Shown: positions 24,621-36,252, numbered from the stretch's first letter. The stretch is DNA of 64,000 nucleotides from Sipunculus nudus (GCA_026874595.1 CM049322.1:37443340-37507339); one strand, 5' to 3'. Notes: generated by a model not told the origin, from the letters alone. Translations and numbers: made by a program.

Positions 24621-26450
24621 CTCAATGTCTTCTAAACTGCAACAATTCAGCCTAATATACGTAACTGGTAATGTACTGAACTGTTCACATGAGCTTTGAC
24701 CATTAGCATGTATGAATATGTCCCTCGGGGAACACGTTTTTCGGATTTGTGGCCTTCTTTTCACAGCCGCGCTTTGTCATGATGTGTCTAAAGTTGCCAA
24801 GAAACCAGCCACGTTTCAAGTGTAATGCAAAGCTTTATCTACAGCCTGTCTGGTAGAGTCCGAATTTCAAATGGTGAATTTGACTGGGCCAAGCTACAGC
24901 CGTGAACCCAGCTGAGAACACAGTACGCTAATTGCCTGAATACAGATTGGATGGTAAATTTTTGGGGGCTTATGATCAGATGAAAGTCATCCCAGGTGGC
25001 TGTATCATGCAACACTAACTGCACATCCCCTGGGCTATAATTGGGTATATCTCAGGACAGGAAGAATTTAACCCGGTTCATTCGGTAGGGGTTTTAAATG
25101 AAAACATTTGATTTTTAGGTATAAATGAAGCCATAATACCAGATTAAACAAAGATTCTGCCTCCAAACTGGCTGGGCTAACATGAACCATAGTCATACAC
25201 TATATACTGAAGTATAGAAACAATTAGCAAATTCATGACTGAATTAGAAAATATTCTGCTCATGCAGAGAGATGAGCATTTTCCAGCTAAAAATTGCATA
25301 TATAGGATTGATCAATGTTTATGTGTAGGCCCAGAGTCATAATTTTCGGACTCAATGTAACAAAAATACTTGTATTCTACAGTGAATAAACTTTTTTTTA
25401 TTATGTTGATGTAGTCCTGAGTTGAAGTACCCACAGTGGTTTCGCTCATATACCTGGATGAGCGCCATTGACTGTTCACACAGCGGAACTATCTAATACA
25501 ACGAGAACAGCTTCTCCGCTGATATGTGCAAGATTTCGCCATTTTAAGCATGAACTGAGCCAAGAGCAAGCTTGTTTTTGCTTATAAACAGTGAGGCCCT
25601 CTAGTGACGAAAGTGAACACTACCAAATGTCCCGGCTACCCTAACAAACAGCAAATCGGGATGCCTTGGCAGACATACTCACCTGTGATCGGACCGCAGG
25701 CAGAAATCTCCCATAAATGCAAAAAAAATTACGAATATATTGGAATTTTACCGAATATTCCACACACAATGGTAAGTGCCATTAGAGAGATAAGAAACTT
25801 ATTTAAAAGCTCTAACGGGTTTATTTGAAGTGACATGATTCTTGTAAGGAATGAGGCGTTGCCAAAAATAGCAAAAATATTTGCTTCCTCTTTGGACCTT
25901 GACATGCGTTCTTCGGAATTAGATGTTTAGGCACTCTGGCAGGCTAGTGATCTGGCCGTTATATCAGAAGGGCCGGTCAGGCGTTATAATTAAAATGGTT
26001 AGCTCTTCCTCTAACCAAAGCGACTCATGGACTGTCGCAATGGATTGTGGTTAAAAAACACAACAACAAAGCACTTCTGGTAATCCAAACAAAAACAATT
26101 TTCATGGATATGATTGGCACATGCTGTCGTCTAATTTGTTTGCAGTCTTCTAATTGGCATTGTGTTGTGAGTGCCACCGCTTGTATCACACGGTAACAAT
26201 GTTTGCATATAAGCAACGCCTCAGGATATTCCAGAAGCATGGGTCCCGATTCAACTGCCAATTCTGTATTTTGGCCCAGCCTTGAACACGCCTTGAACAC
26301 GCACGAAGTATTTATCGCTATCTTACAGAATTGAAATATCTTTTCTGGGTATAAATTTGATGTAGGGGTTCGAAACGGAAAGCTTCAGTCCAAAATCCTA
26401 ATGTTTGACCTTTTACTGACGCCCTAATGACGCCCTGTCCTAACCAAGAG
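24621..26450. other. No gene seen
   Basis: Mixed sequence without convincing exons. The 74-residue frame at 25,604-25,828 has no recognisable domain; the 91-residue frame at 26,025-26,300 on the minus strand likewise. Confidence 0.4.
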
Positions 26451-28326
26451 AACCTTTTCTCTTGATATCATATTTGCTTAAGAAGATAGATAGTTTACAA
26501 ATTAATGTTTATTGTGTTCACAGGGCACATTTAAAGGTGAAACTTAAGGCTAAAAACAAAGAAAAATGATACATGTTGCTAAAATTCCAATTTAAAATTG
26601 GCAAACAGAGAATCTGGGAAAGCTATTTTTGTGGCGGATACATGGTATAACAATTGGCTGACAGAGGGGTAGGTGATAAGTTAAGAGTGTTCCCAGTTCA
26701 TATTATGTAGTTAAAAATTTAGGCTAAACTTTCGGAAATTTGGGTAGTTTAAAATGCATCATGACCTTAACCAACGACCCTGTGACCAAGAAATCTTTGA
26801 AATTATTATCCTTGAACTTGCAGCATTAAGGTAAATGTAACAATCTTTTAAAAAGTGACTTTGCCTTCTGACCAGGTAACCTCATAAGCTACAGATTTCC
26901 CAACTTTGGCCAAGTAAGCCATGTGTTAAAGATGGAAAGTTTTGGATGAAAAGTTTGATTTACGGTGCATCCACAATCTTTTTAAACATGTGGCTCCTGT
27001 GACCTTCAACTTTGACCTTGAAAATCAAAATGATTTACTTAAGTGATGGGTCATAACAAAATCAAGTTTGATGCCAATCTGTTTATCCAAAGCAGAATTT
27101 TCATTCATAAACTAATTTGTGAATGGATGGGTTCTGTGACCTTGACCTCTCACCCTATGACCCCATGACCCCAAAATCGAATAAAATCTTTCCCTATAGG
27201 CTGGTTAGCAATAACTTGAAGAAGGAAGGTTTTTGATGAAAAGTTTGGCTTAAAATGCATACAGATTTTTAAAGAAATTGGTCCTGTGACCTTGACCTTT
27301 GACCGTTTGTCAAATTTGTATGGATGGATGGATGGATAGACAGACAGACAGACAGGGTGAGTACTATATTCAGGTCAAGCAAACGTATTCCAAATCTCAT
27401 TATATTATCATATAACATAATTGCCTTTGAAAAAAAATATTAATATAGATTTTACATAAAATAAGCCCAATTCCTGGAGGAAAAACATTTTTTCTATCTA
27501 TTTTTCCACTAAAAACATGAGGTTGTGTGATTTGTTCAAAAACTTTTGGCACATCTATGAGCACTGTCAACTCGGCAGTGACGTCACACACTGGGAAATC
27601 CCCCGTGACTTAAAATTCTAGATCTCAGTAAAAGCACTGTATTTCTGCCTCTGCCAGTCCCAAATAATCAGCAGAGAATAAGAACAACATGCATTACTAG
27701 ATCTGAGTTGTTAATAAAATTCAGTCCATGATGTCACGTGTACCAGCCAATAAAGTCAGGACAAAGTCTGGGATCTGGATGAAATCCTCCCATCACACAA
27801 CAAACGCACAGGTTTACTTAACCTATAGGGAATCCACTTGCGATCAATAAACAAACCCGGTTTTTGGGACCCTAGATGTAATCACAGCTGAGAAATTGAC
27901 ATGATTGTTGTCATTTTATATTAAAAAAAACCCAGAAAAATATTCGTTAAAATAACAAAAATACAAACGGCGCCACCATTTTATTTTGGAACTGACAAAA
28001 CTATTTATAGTCAATATTCAAGGCAAGATTTATGACAATCCATGCATTAATTTTCAAGATAGTGGAGGTTTTATATCAAATTTTTGAATATTCGGGGGGG
28101 GGGGGGAGGGTACTTTCATGCCCAATAGCTCGGAGGATATAGGTCGTAGTGACCTAAGTTCAAGTTTCCAAGAAGATTTTTTATTTTACCTTTCTTGATG
28201 TTTACTTGAAAGTTTCTAGGACTAGCAGTTACGATTTGAGCCCTGCTAAAGGACGCCTGGACAAACGGACGACCGGACAAAGCACCATTCCTATACCTAA
28301 GTTGAATCACAGTCAGCTGAGCTAAA
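26451..28326 (+). repeat. Dispersed nuclear-receptor-motif repeat family, copy A
   Basis: It contains the diagnostic phrases CCTGTGACCTTGACC, GATGAAAAGTTTGGCTTAAAATGCAT, a perfect DR1 TGACCTTTGACC (27,293-27,304), a GGATGGATGGATAGACAGAC minisatellite (27,321-27,356) and the closing module GTCAGCTGAGCTAAAAA (28,310-28,326). Parts near 27,400-28,080 are less alike and may be a nested insertion. No ORF is maintained. Confidence 0.75.
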
Positions 28327-29237
28327 AATTTACTCTAGGATGGACATAAACACAAACGCATAAATCTTTGATAATAAAGATGGCAACGTGACTTACTGTA
28401 CGGGTTTCCCTACAAAAAAAGTCCCGTACAAGATTCTGCAATTTTGATTTATCCATTTATTAGAAAAACACTTAACAGCCAAAAGACGGACGAGATGTGA
28501 TTACAACTAACACAGTACTATAAAGATTACCAAATGATCAAGGCCCTTCAAATTGACATAATGTAGCCTTTTCATTGAGCTTTAGACGGAATTTTTAATT
28601 CTAGTTTTAGTTGGGGTAAACATACTGAGAACAAAGAGAATGCAGTTTTCTATTATTTAGGATATCTTTATTGAATCACGAAAGATACAACCAGTCAATA
28701 ATATATCTTCTTTCATTCACTTATGCTTTTGTATACTAGTTAAGTTAGGTATATAATGCTATTACGTAGACGATATCAAATATTGAGGATCATGGCTTCT
28801 TTGAACTGAATCTCCCACTCGGCATCTCGTCGAATTTTTCTGCAAAAGCTGTCTACCTGGCAAAACTACTGGAGAAACAAACTAATAAAAAACATGACAG
28901 GAACCGACGGTTATTCTATATTGATCAACATTATAATCTGTTCCGTGAGAAGTCACACAAAACAAATGACGTCTTGTCGGGTTGGGACTAAAGTCACATA
29001 CATGTATATCTGTATTACTTTTTGCTGTAAAAGTCCGTAACCAACTTAATGGTCAAAGAGGGCTTCGCTGAAATATAACATGCTAATTCACAGTCGTCAA
29101 AACGTTTTCATGAATTAATTAAATCAAAAGGATCATAAATAGTTAGGTCGAGCCCTTAAATTTAAAGTGAAGGGAAACATTTTCTCAGATTGTCATAGAA
29201 TAAATCTGTCCAACTGTAATAATGAAAAATAACAATG
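28327..29237. other. Intergenic sequence downstream of the subtilase genes
   Basis: Lies 3' of the minus-strand subtilase exons and should include their 3' UTR and poly(A) region. No other exon is supported. Confidence 0.4.
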
Positions 29238-29443
29238 TTAAACTTCCTTTCCATATGTGTTTGGAGATCTCTGGATTACACTATTTAGTTCTGCAACAAA
29301 ATGAAGATATTCTCCAAGAAGCCTGGTGGGAACCACAGGACCATATCCCCGTCGTGTGGTATGTTCATTAGAGCAGGCCTGCCTCAGTAACCGCTTCATG
29401 ACTCTTGTACTGTGGAGGAATTTCTTTTATCTTTCATCAAGGT
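29238..29443 (-). pseudogene. C-terminal exon of catalytic subtilase, interrupted by an in-frame TAA
   Basis: The acceptor TTGTGGTTTAG at 29,445-29,444 opens an exon that continues the phase 1 reading left by the subtilase exon. After four codons (LDER) there is TAA at 29,429-29,427. The same frame then stays open for 62 codons to a second TAA at 29,238. Those codons look coding (VMKRLLRQACSNEH, then PTRLLGEYLHFVAELNSV) and correspond in length, helix pattern and the EYL motif to the terminal exon of the neighbouring paralogue (EMREILNQLLYKKG and EYLRFL). The aligned paralogue residue at the stop is Ser. Either this is a recent nonsense change in the gene, a polymorphism or assembly error, or the protein truly ends at LDER. 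Confidence 0.6.
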
Positions 29444-29620
29444 CTAAACCACAAATGAAAATGTAAGGATTTAGTAAATTTGACATGCATTTACATATTT
29501 ATTTTACATATAAATTTATTCAATAGAATTAACGCTTAAACTTAGTTTTCAGCTTCAATTTAATATTCGTAATTTAATATTTTATTGTACTGAAACTATA
29601 AGCATACTGAAAACACATAC

Positions 29621-30395
29621 TGAAATCTTCATGGAAGGCTTTGAAGAGAAGCAAAGCCGCAACCGCAGTGACATAAGGGGAGGCGAAAGAAGTACCAGAT
29701 TCCCAGGTATAATCCTCCGGTTCATTTTCTTGTTTTGTTCTTGCGTTTGGTACTTTAACGTTATCTCCTAGCCCAAGAAAAAGCAGCAGACGGCCGTTAG
29801 GTGAATTTTCACATGCTGTTCCGTTAGCATTACAAGATCCAATGGCTATTGCATCAGAGGCCGGGAAGGAAATGCGATTTTCTTCCCAAGCGCCATCGTT
29901 AGATGCTGCACAAATGACTACAGATTTCTCACAAAGCTGTCTCACCAGTCTTCCAGCGCGGGGCGACCTATCTGGATACCCATAGAGACCACAGGATATG
30001 TTTATAATGTGTATAACTTCTTCTTTGTTGTTTAATGTTCGAAGTGCTTTTATCAATTTGCATTCTTTAATTTCATCTTTCTCAATGATCTTTATGTTTA
30101 TAATTTTGATCTTTCTCCTTAGATCTGTGTTTGAAATGTATGACCAAAATGCTCCAATAACTGCAGTTCCATGACCGTTACTGTCTATATTTGCAGGCGT
30201 GTTAACCTTAGTGATGTGTTCCACGGTCATACCATTGAAATGGGGATGAGTGTCATCACAGCCAGAGTCAATGAATGCAACTTTTATGAATGTACCGTTG
30301 CCTCTCACATTTTCTGCAATTTGTTCCACACATGTTCCCATTTTTTGGACGGGGCTCTCGAAACTTAGATTTTTGACATCCCATTTGTCCCCCGC
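29621..30395 (-). CDS. Subtilisin-like serine protease (peptidase S8) exon with complete catalytic set
   Basis: A 775-bp exon with acceptor CATTTCAG (AG at 30,397-30,396) and donor TTCA|GTATGT (29,620). Phase 0 in, phase 1 out. Counting from the Met at 30,341, the S8 motifs are Asp25 in VAFIDSG, His57 in NGHGTA, oxyanion Asn148 in CAASNDG, FPASDAIAIGS (about 159-169), and Ser218 in SGTSFASP. The subtilase hydrolase should therefore be active if expressed. Another 18 in-frame codons lie upstream of that Met in the exon (starting AGDKWDVK), so the true start is in an earlier exon. No signal peptide, propeptide or membrane segment is visible in the exon, which would fit an intracellular protein. 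It lies 1.45 kb downstream of a paralogous but catalytically degenerate subtilase on the same strand. Its own N-terminal exons were not found nearby; it may splice from the linker exon at 34.8 kb, which has a matching phase. Confidence 0.88.
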
Positions 30396-31024
30396 CTGAA
30401 ATGAGTGAAATTACAAAACTTTATACTCAAGCATAATCGAGTTCAGCATAACAAAATAAATGTATTCATGATCATGACAACCTTAAACAATAGGAATTAA
30501 GACGGTATTGCAGCAGTTGCTTTAGTGACGAAAGCAAAACACTTGTTTCATTTATTATCAATAATGTAAACATAGAATGACCCATAATTAATATTTACAT
30601 TTTTAGATAGTGCTTCCGAATTCAAAATCAAGTTAAATATTAATTGGCTTGATGTTGTTTATAGCTTTCATTTTATAAAGAATCTGGCCTTCTTTTAATC
30701 CGAACCCTGAGATTCGCCCTTAGGTCCACCAAGAGTTCCCGAATTTTAAGGAAACAAGCTATTATTAAGAGTTATTGTTGAACAGGAATCTTCCTTACAT
30801 ATACATGAAATATAGTTTTCCAATATCTTGAATATATGAAGTCTATTCACATTAATTGTTATTTTCAGGTATATATCTAATGAAGCAAATAATGTTTGCG
30901 TGGCTGAATGCATTGCGCTTGTTAATACATCTTACTTTATCCTTGCTATTCTTTTTAGGAGTCCTCTCCTTGTTTGGCATAGACGAACCAGGCTTTTTTT
31001 GTTCGTCTCTGTGAATATATAGAA

Positions 31025-31077
<53 letters not shown>

Positions 31078-31842
31078 CAGAATGTCGGATGATTAGAGGA
31101 ACATAAACGACCGATGATCGGTAAATCGGTTATCTCATCTACCTTCTATGTAACCGTGAATTCTGTTGAATTGATTTATGCTTGAAATACGGTAAATACG
31201 GTTTGACTTGCACACCACGCTGTATAATCAATGTGAACACTGAAATGTCCACTTAAACTATTTGCAATACTACTGGCAGAAACGGAAAATTTAATCTCTA
31301 CTATATTGGTATAAAGTATCACCTGGTAAAACTCGTAGGTTTATGAATTTTACCTTTTTTCAATCTCGATCATAAACAATAAGCGAACTGTAAGCAAATT
31401 ATTCAAATCACCGTGTTTAACTGTGTCAATGTGAACACTTTCTAGTTTAAATTTGAGTATGTTTGAGGATTTGACACTTAACACTTACCCCCCCCCCCCC
31501 CCGCAGTAAAACCAATAACAGTGATCATATCATTCATTCTGTGTAAGTGCCGAACAACAGTCCTACAGGCGTAACCCATTAGGCATATATATTCAGTTAA
31601 TTGAGTATAGAACTACTGCACACCGATCTATTCTTTATATCTGTATAAAATCTTGTCCACTTAACATTTTGTGTGATGTTTCTCTGAATGATTGAAAAAT
31701 TCAGTATATATTTCTAAGGTATACGATAAGATTAATGCATAGTTGAATTTCCTGAGAAGACTTGTACCTTGATTTGAATGGGAAAGGGTAAAACGTCAGC
31801 AAAATTATTAAAGTTTAAGGAATAAACTTAATAGACAAGAGC
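30396..31842. other. Interval between the two subtilase modules
   Basis: No convincing N-terminal exon for the downstream subtilase was found here on either strand. It holds a TA microsatellite and a C14 run (about 31,489-31,502). If the downstream gene is separate, its missing exons should be here or it is a truncated duplicate; if not, this is intron. Confidence 0.45.
31027..31073. repeat. TA microsatellite
   Basis: Uninterrupted TA run. Confidence 0.95.
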
Positions 31843-32066
31843 TTACCCTTTGCTGAACGTTTTAGCGTAAGAACTTCTACTCTTTTTTATATCAAAGAGC
31901 TTTCTTGGTTGAAGGAATCGAAGATACTCCAATGTGCCATCAACTTCCATCTGACAAAGAGGTTCATATAAGAATGGGCAGTTTTTGAAGTTGTTTAGGT
32001 CACCTTTTTTGTACAAAAGCTGGTTCAAAATCTCTCTCATTTCTTCTGATCTGTTGGTATAGGTAA
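31843..32066 (-). CDS. Terminal exon of pseudo-subtilase gene
   Basis: The acceptor TATTTTCTTCCAG (AG at 32,068-32,067) has a good pyrimidine tract. The exon is read in phase 1 and encodes a largely helical tail: EEMREILNQLLYKKGDLNNF, then CPFLYEPLCQMEVDGTLEYL and a basic end KSRSSYAKTFSKG before TAA at 31,845-31,843. The length and the EYL motif match the terminal exon of the neighbouring subtilase. A sequence GG|GTAAGC at the stop codon resembles a donor; splicing there would give phase 2, which does not fit the next subtilase exon (phase 0), so I read the TAA as the real end. Function of the tail is unknown; it follows the S8 fold in both paralogues. Confidence 0.72.
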
Positions 32067-32165
32067 CTGGAAGAAAATATACAGGCAAAGTTATGAAACG
32101 GGCAAAATACACCTTTTTTCTAATCCATACATGAATCGTGGAAGTATCTTCAGTGAAAATATTAC
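32067..32165 (-). other. 99-bp intron without stops, in frame with both flanking exons
   Basis: Donor GAAG|GTAATATT at 32,165 and acceptor TTCTTCCAG at 32,067. The length is a multiple of three and no stop occurs in the reading frame, so retention would add 33 residues. It is called an intron because the same position in the paralogue has an unambiguous phase 1 donor (29,620), and because the sequence departs from subtilase-like sequence here. Confidence 0.65.
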
Positions 32166-32889
32166 CTTCAGTGAGGTTGCAGAGTATTGCCAATCCGGCT
32201 ACAGCAGCCGCAATCCCGAGGGAGACTTCTTGTTTCCCTCCATTGTGAAAGAGGTTATGGTCATCCTTTCCGAAAGCAGCGTTTGCCACAAACATTCCCC
32301 CTGATGGCGTAGTGTAATCTGCTCCGGTACCATCTTCAGTATCATTCCCGGCAAACTCGTGGCTTCCAATTCGAATTGGGCCAGTCGGATCATGTTTCTT
32401 ATTCGATGTTCGTGCGGGGCAAAGAACAACTGCTTTCTCTGACAATTTGTCAAGGCTCTCTTTCAAAAGAACACTGCAAGTTTCCTGGTGGATATCAATC
32501 GGCACACAGATGATGTGAAACCCGTAATCATTTGACAACAAATCATCACAACTGGACTGCAAAGCTTGTAAGTCAACATTTCCTGAAGTGTCTGTCACGT
32601 TTCCGCTGTGCAATTCTACACTTTCTCGAGAATGTTTGAAAAACTGAATTATGGTGCTTGCCATATCTGTTCCATGGCCAGTTTGATCTATCCAGTCACC
32701 GAATTGTGCACCAAACGAGGTTTCAGTGATTCTTTTATCAAAATATTTATGTGATCTCTGGACACCTGAGTTCAATATCAAATATTTGACAGGATCCGGC
32801 TTCTCTATTTTTGTGGGAAGTAAAGTTGATACATCCTTGTAGAAGAAGGTAGCGGTCACATCAGGAATTTCAAATAGACTTCTTCCAAT
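32166..32889 (-). CDS. Catalytically degenerate subtilase-fold exon (pseudo-protease)
   Basis: A 724-bp exon with acceptor TATCTGCCTTTCAG (AG at 32,891-32,890) and donor GAAG|GTAAT. Phase 0 in, phase 1 out, exactly as in the catalytic paralogue at 29,621-30,395. Landmarks align with peptidase S8, but key residues are changed. VAFIDSG becomes YLILNSG (Asp to Asn). His is kept in TGHGTDMAS. The oxyanion region CAASNDG becomes CPARTSN (Asn lost). The Ser region GTSFASP is replaced by a KQEVSLG segment with the nucleophile lost, although the following helix (GIAAAVAGLAIL) is kept. IRIGSHEFAGN matches the IAIGS strand. With no premature stop over the exon, this looks like a retained non-catalytic fold (a binding or regulatory role is possible) and not random decay. 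The loss of activity is inferred from residues, not measured. Confidence 0.82.
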
Positions 32890-33446
32890 CTGAAAGGCAG
32901 ATAATAGCAACGTAAATATGAATTAATATTAATCAGTACTAAACTTCTTTTGGGTTATGGACATCAAGAGACCCACATAATCTGCTGCATCACAAAGGCA
33001 CTGATGAACAATATGTTTGGCTCAGGTAAAATGGTACCACAGAACCCCCTGTTTTAAATAAATATTAAAACTTGTTCGATGTTAATAAAGCCCTTTTACG
33101 ATCACTTAGTACGGTTTATAATTAGCGAGTCAGAAGTTTTCAGTCAACCGTTTTAGCATATGGCCTTTTGACTATAGGTATGCAGACACTACCAGAGCAT
33201 AACAAGTTTAGGGACTGTGCATAAAGCACTCACATCGATTTCTGCTTACATGAGTGTATTGCCAAGGTATTCAATTATTTAACCTATTTAACGTGTGATA
33301 AGAATGGTGCAAAGACATTTTATTATACATCTTAAAATGTCTCATTATATGATATAAGCAGGCTGTTCAATATTAAACTCAATATTCAAATCACATTTCT
33401 TGGTAACAAAGTGGGTTTTACCTTAGCGGAACGTGAAAGCTAGGAT

Positions 33447-34686
33447 AACATGATAACAAGTGACCCATGGGTCACGACGCACAGCTGCTAAGCATGCATG
33501 ACCTGCGACATCATGAGCTGTGATTCACAATTTCCAGTCAAATTTTGTGAAGAACCTATATGCCAATTTTGTTGAAACTTTCTACTTGACAGAAATATAT
33601 CACATATGTCTGGTTAAAACACAGTGAATTAATGATCTGAGGCAAAATGTTTGTTGTTTAGCTATCAGGAACTAATTCTATAGCTTGCTTGATACTTGTC
33701 AGTCTCAGAGGGAAAACCACACAGGCCAAATATAAGACCAAAATATATGACAACATCGTCTAGGAAACCCATGCAAGAATTATTGTGAAACGGGTGCTTC
33801 TGTCTGAATTTATATTTAATTCAAACCAACTGTACTGTCCTTTCATGAATGATGGTCATATTTGTTAAGAAATCTTTGACCCAATGCAAGATTACATTAA
33901 TATACGTCCACCTGCATTCACTTTAATACTTCTTGAGATTATATAATCTAAAAAAATAAATTCATTCTCAACTATTAACCACTTAAAACTGGAGTAATCA
34001 CTTGGCAACCAATATGTGGATAACTTTGACCTGCAATCTTTAACCTCCTGACCAGCTGCCCCTAAAATTAATAAGTTATTTCTTAAAGCAAAAGAACCCA
34101 TAAATATGTTTGAATCAAATTGAGTGATGCATAGCTAAGGCATATGTGAAATACTGAAGGTGTAGGGATAAACAGTTAAGCTTGAAATATATTCACAAGC
34201 ATTTGGAACAATTTAGTATTGTGGTCTGACCTTGTGAACTCAATATCAAAAGTTTTCCACCCCTTTTTGTAGGTAAGCCTTATAGACAGATGGAAGTTAT
34301 AGGTTGATGAAGTGGGTCCTGTGACCTTGTGGCCTCAAAATAATTATGGTTCTTCCCCTGTTGGTGGGTGAGCTGTATGTGAACGATGGAAGGTTTGGGA
34401 TGAAAATTTTGGCTAAAGAAATTAGTTCAGGGGAGGGGGTAGCAAACACACCCCCTAACTCGGAGAATATAGGTCGCAGTGACCTCCTTTCTGGTTTCCA
34501 AAGAGATCGTTTTAGAATCTCTAAGACTGCAAAGGGCTCATGATCCTAGCCCTTAAGGTTATGATGTGTCCCCTGCTAACAGACGGGCGGCATTCGGCTG
34601 GGCGGCCGGACGGACAGACGGAAGGACGACGGAAAAAGACTCATCGCTATGGCACAGCATGACTAAAAGTCAGCTGAGCTAAAAAA
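33447..34686 (+). repeat. Nuclear-receptor-motif repeat family, near-complete copy B
   Basis: It starts AACAAGTGACCCATGGGTCA and ends with a GGCGGCCGGACGGACAGACG minisatellite, CATCGCTATGGC and GTCAGCTGAGCTAAAAAA. It fills most of the intron between the pseudo-subtilase exon and the linker exon. The left portion (to about 34,150) matches 39,420-41,110. Confidence 0.8.
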
Positions 34687-34727
34687 ATCGAATCTTTGCA
34701 ACCATGAAAACAGGAACATATACCTAC

Positions 34728-34837
34728 CACTGTGTTCGGTTTGTACCCACATTTTGATTTAAGTGAGCTTTCCCAGATGTTATCCTCTTCTGATTCAGAT
34801 GTTTCTACAAACCCGATCATTCTATTATTATGCATAT
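34728..34837 (-). CDS. Short acidic linker exon candidate
   Basis: A 110-bp exon with donor ACAGTG|GTAGGT (34,727) and a possible acceptor TAAAATAG (AG at 34,839-34,838). Phase 1 in, phase 0 out: it is thus compatible both with the RING exon upstream (ends in phase 1) and with either subtilase exon downstream (both start in phase 0). It encodes MHNNRMIGFVETSESEEDNI followed by WESSLKSKCGYKPNTV. The acidic ETSESEED run suggests a flexible linker. The weak point is the acceptor: it has no pyrimidine tract and lies about 5 bp from the edge of a repeat copy (34,843), so the upstream edge of the exon may have been altered by that insertion. The conserved donor and phase arithmetic are the main support. 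Confidence 0.5.
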
Positions 34838-34842
34838 CTATT

Positions 34843-36252
34843 TTAACTTTGGACCCATAGATCTCGACGCTCAGCTGAATTTGTCTATAAGGATATTGTT
34901 TAAGATTTTTTTTCAGAATGACAGTCCTGTGACCTTAAACAATGGCCTTGTGACCAAAAAATCTTATTATCCTTGAACCTGCCTGCAGTATTTAGATTAT
35001 TAGACTTAGAACAATCTTTTAAAAAGTGACCTTGACCTCTGACCAGGTAACCTCAAAATCTACAGATTTCCTCTCTTTGGGCAAGTAAGCCATGTGTGAA
35101 AGATGGAAAGTTTGGGATGAAAAGTTTAATTTACAGTGCATTCACAATATTTTTAAAGAAATGGGTCCTGTGATATTCAAACTTGATCTCTGGAACCTAA
35201 AAATCGAAATGAATTTAATTAAGTGATAGGTCATTGATATATATCAAGTTTGAAGCCATTCTGTCTAACCAAAGCAGAATTATCATCCATAAACTAATTT
35301 GTAAATGGGTGGGCCCGGTGACCATGACCTTTGACCGTATGACCCAAAATTTGAATAGAATCTTTCCCTATTGTCATGTTATCAATATCTTGACGATCGA
35401 AGGATTGTGATGAGTTGTTTGGCTCGAAATGCATACACATTCCTTTTAAAGAAATCGGTCCTGTGACCTTGACCTTTGAGCCCAAATTAATTCATGCTCT
35501 CCCCACTAGCTACTTGCAAGTCAGCTGAATGCCCAAGATAGAAAGTTTGGGATGATAAGCTTGGCCTAAAATGCAGCCATAATCTTTTAAATAGGTGAGT
35601 CCTCTGACCTTGACCTTTCACCTCATGACCCAAAAATCATATAGGTTCTTGCTTTAGTGGTGGGCTATATTAAAGTCAAGTTTCAAATCAATGTGTCAAT
35701 CCAACCTGGATTTATCATTTGGAACGAAATTTATGTGGATGGACGGACGGACTGACAGACAGACTATCACACAGACAGACAGGGTGATTTCTATAGGGCA
35801 TCCACTTGTGTTTAATACACACAGCAGGGTTAGGGACGCTAGATTTAATCACAGCTGATAAACTAACATGATTGTTATCATGTAATAGTAAAAATCATAG
35901 AACATTATTCGTTGAAATAACAAAAACAAATTACAGGTGGCACCAGAACTTTTCGGGAACTGACAAACCTAGTCATGGTCAATATTCAAGACAGGATTTA
36001 TGACAATCCATGCATAGATTATCAATATATTGGAGGTTTTGTATCAGACTTTTGTTTATTCTATGGGTAATTTCAAACCCCATAGCTTGGAGGATATTGG
36101 TCACAGTGACCTAATATCAGGTCTCCAAGGAGATCCTTAATTGGCCTCCCTGAATATTGACTAAGAAGTTTCTTGGACCAGCAGTCCCGCAATGACGATG
36201 GACAAAGCGTCATTACTATACCTCAGTTGACTTAAACTCAGCTGAGCTAAAA
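34843..36252 (+). repeat. Nuclear-receptor-motif repeat family, near-complete copy C
   Basis: Starts TGGACCCATAGATCTCGACG and ends AACTCAGCTGAGCTAAAAAA. It contains a perfect DR1 TGACCTTTGACC at 35,325-35,336, CTTGACCTTTGAG at 35,468, and a GGACGGACGGACTGACAGAC minisatellite (35,741-35,760 and on). It occupies nearly the whole intron between the linker and RING exons. Confidence 0.8.

Noticed and set aside
30395-31847. Direct splicing of the pseudo-subtilase terminal exon (donor-like GG|GTAAGC at 31,846) to the catalytic subtilase exon, giving one double-protease protein
   Set aside because: The junction would be phase 2 into phase 0 and meets a stop within a few codons; the TAA at 31,845-31,843 aligns with the end of the paralogous tail, so it is more likely the true stop.
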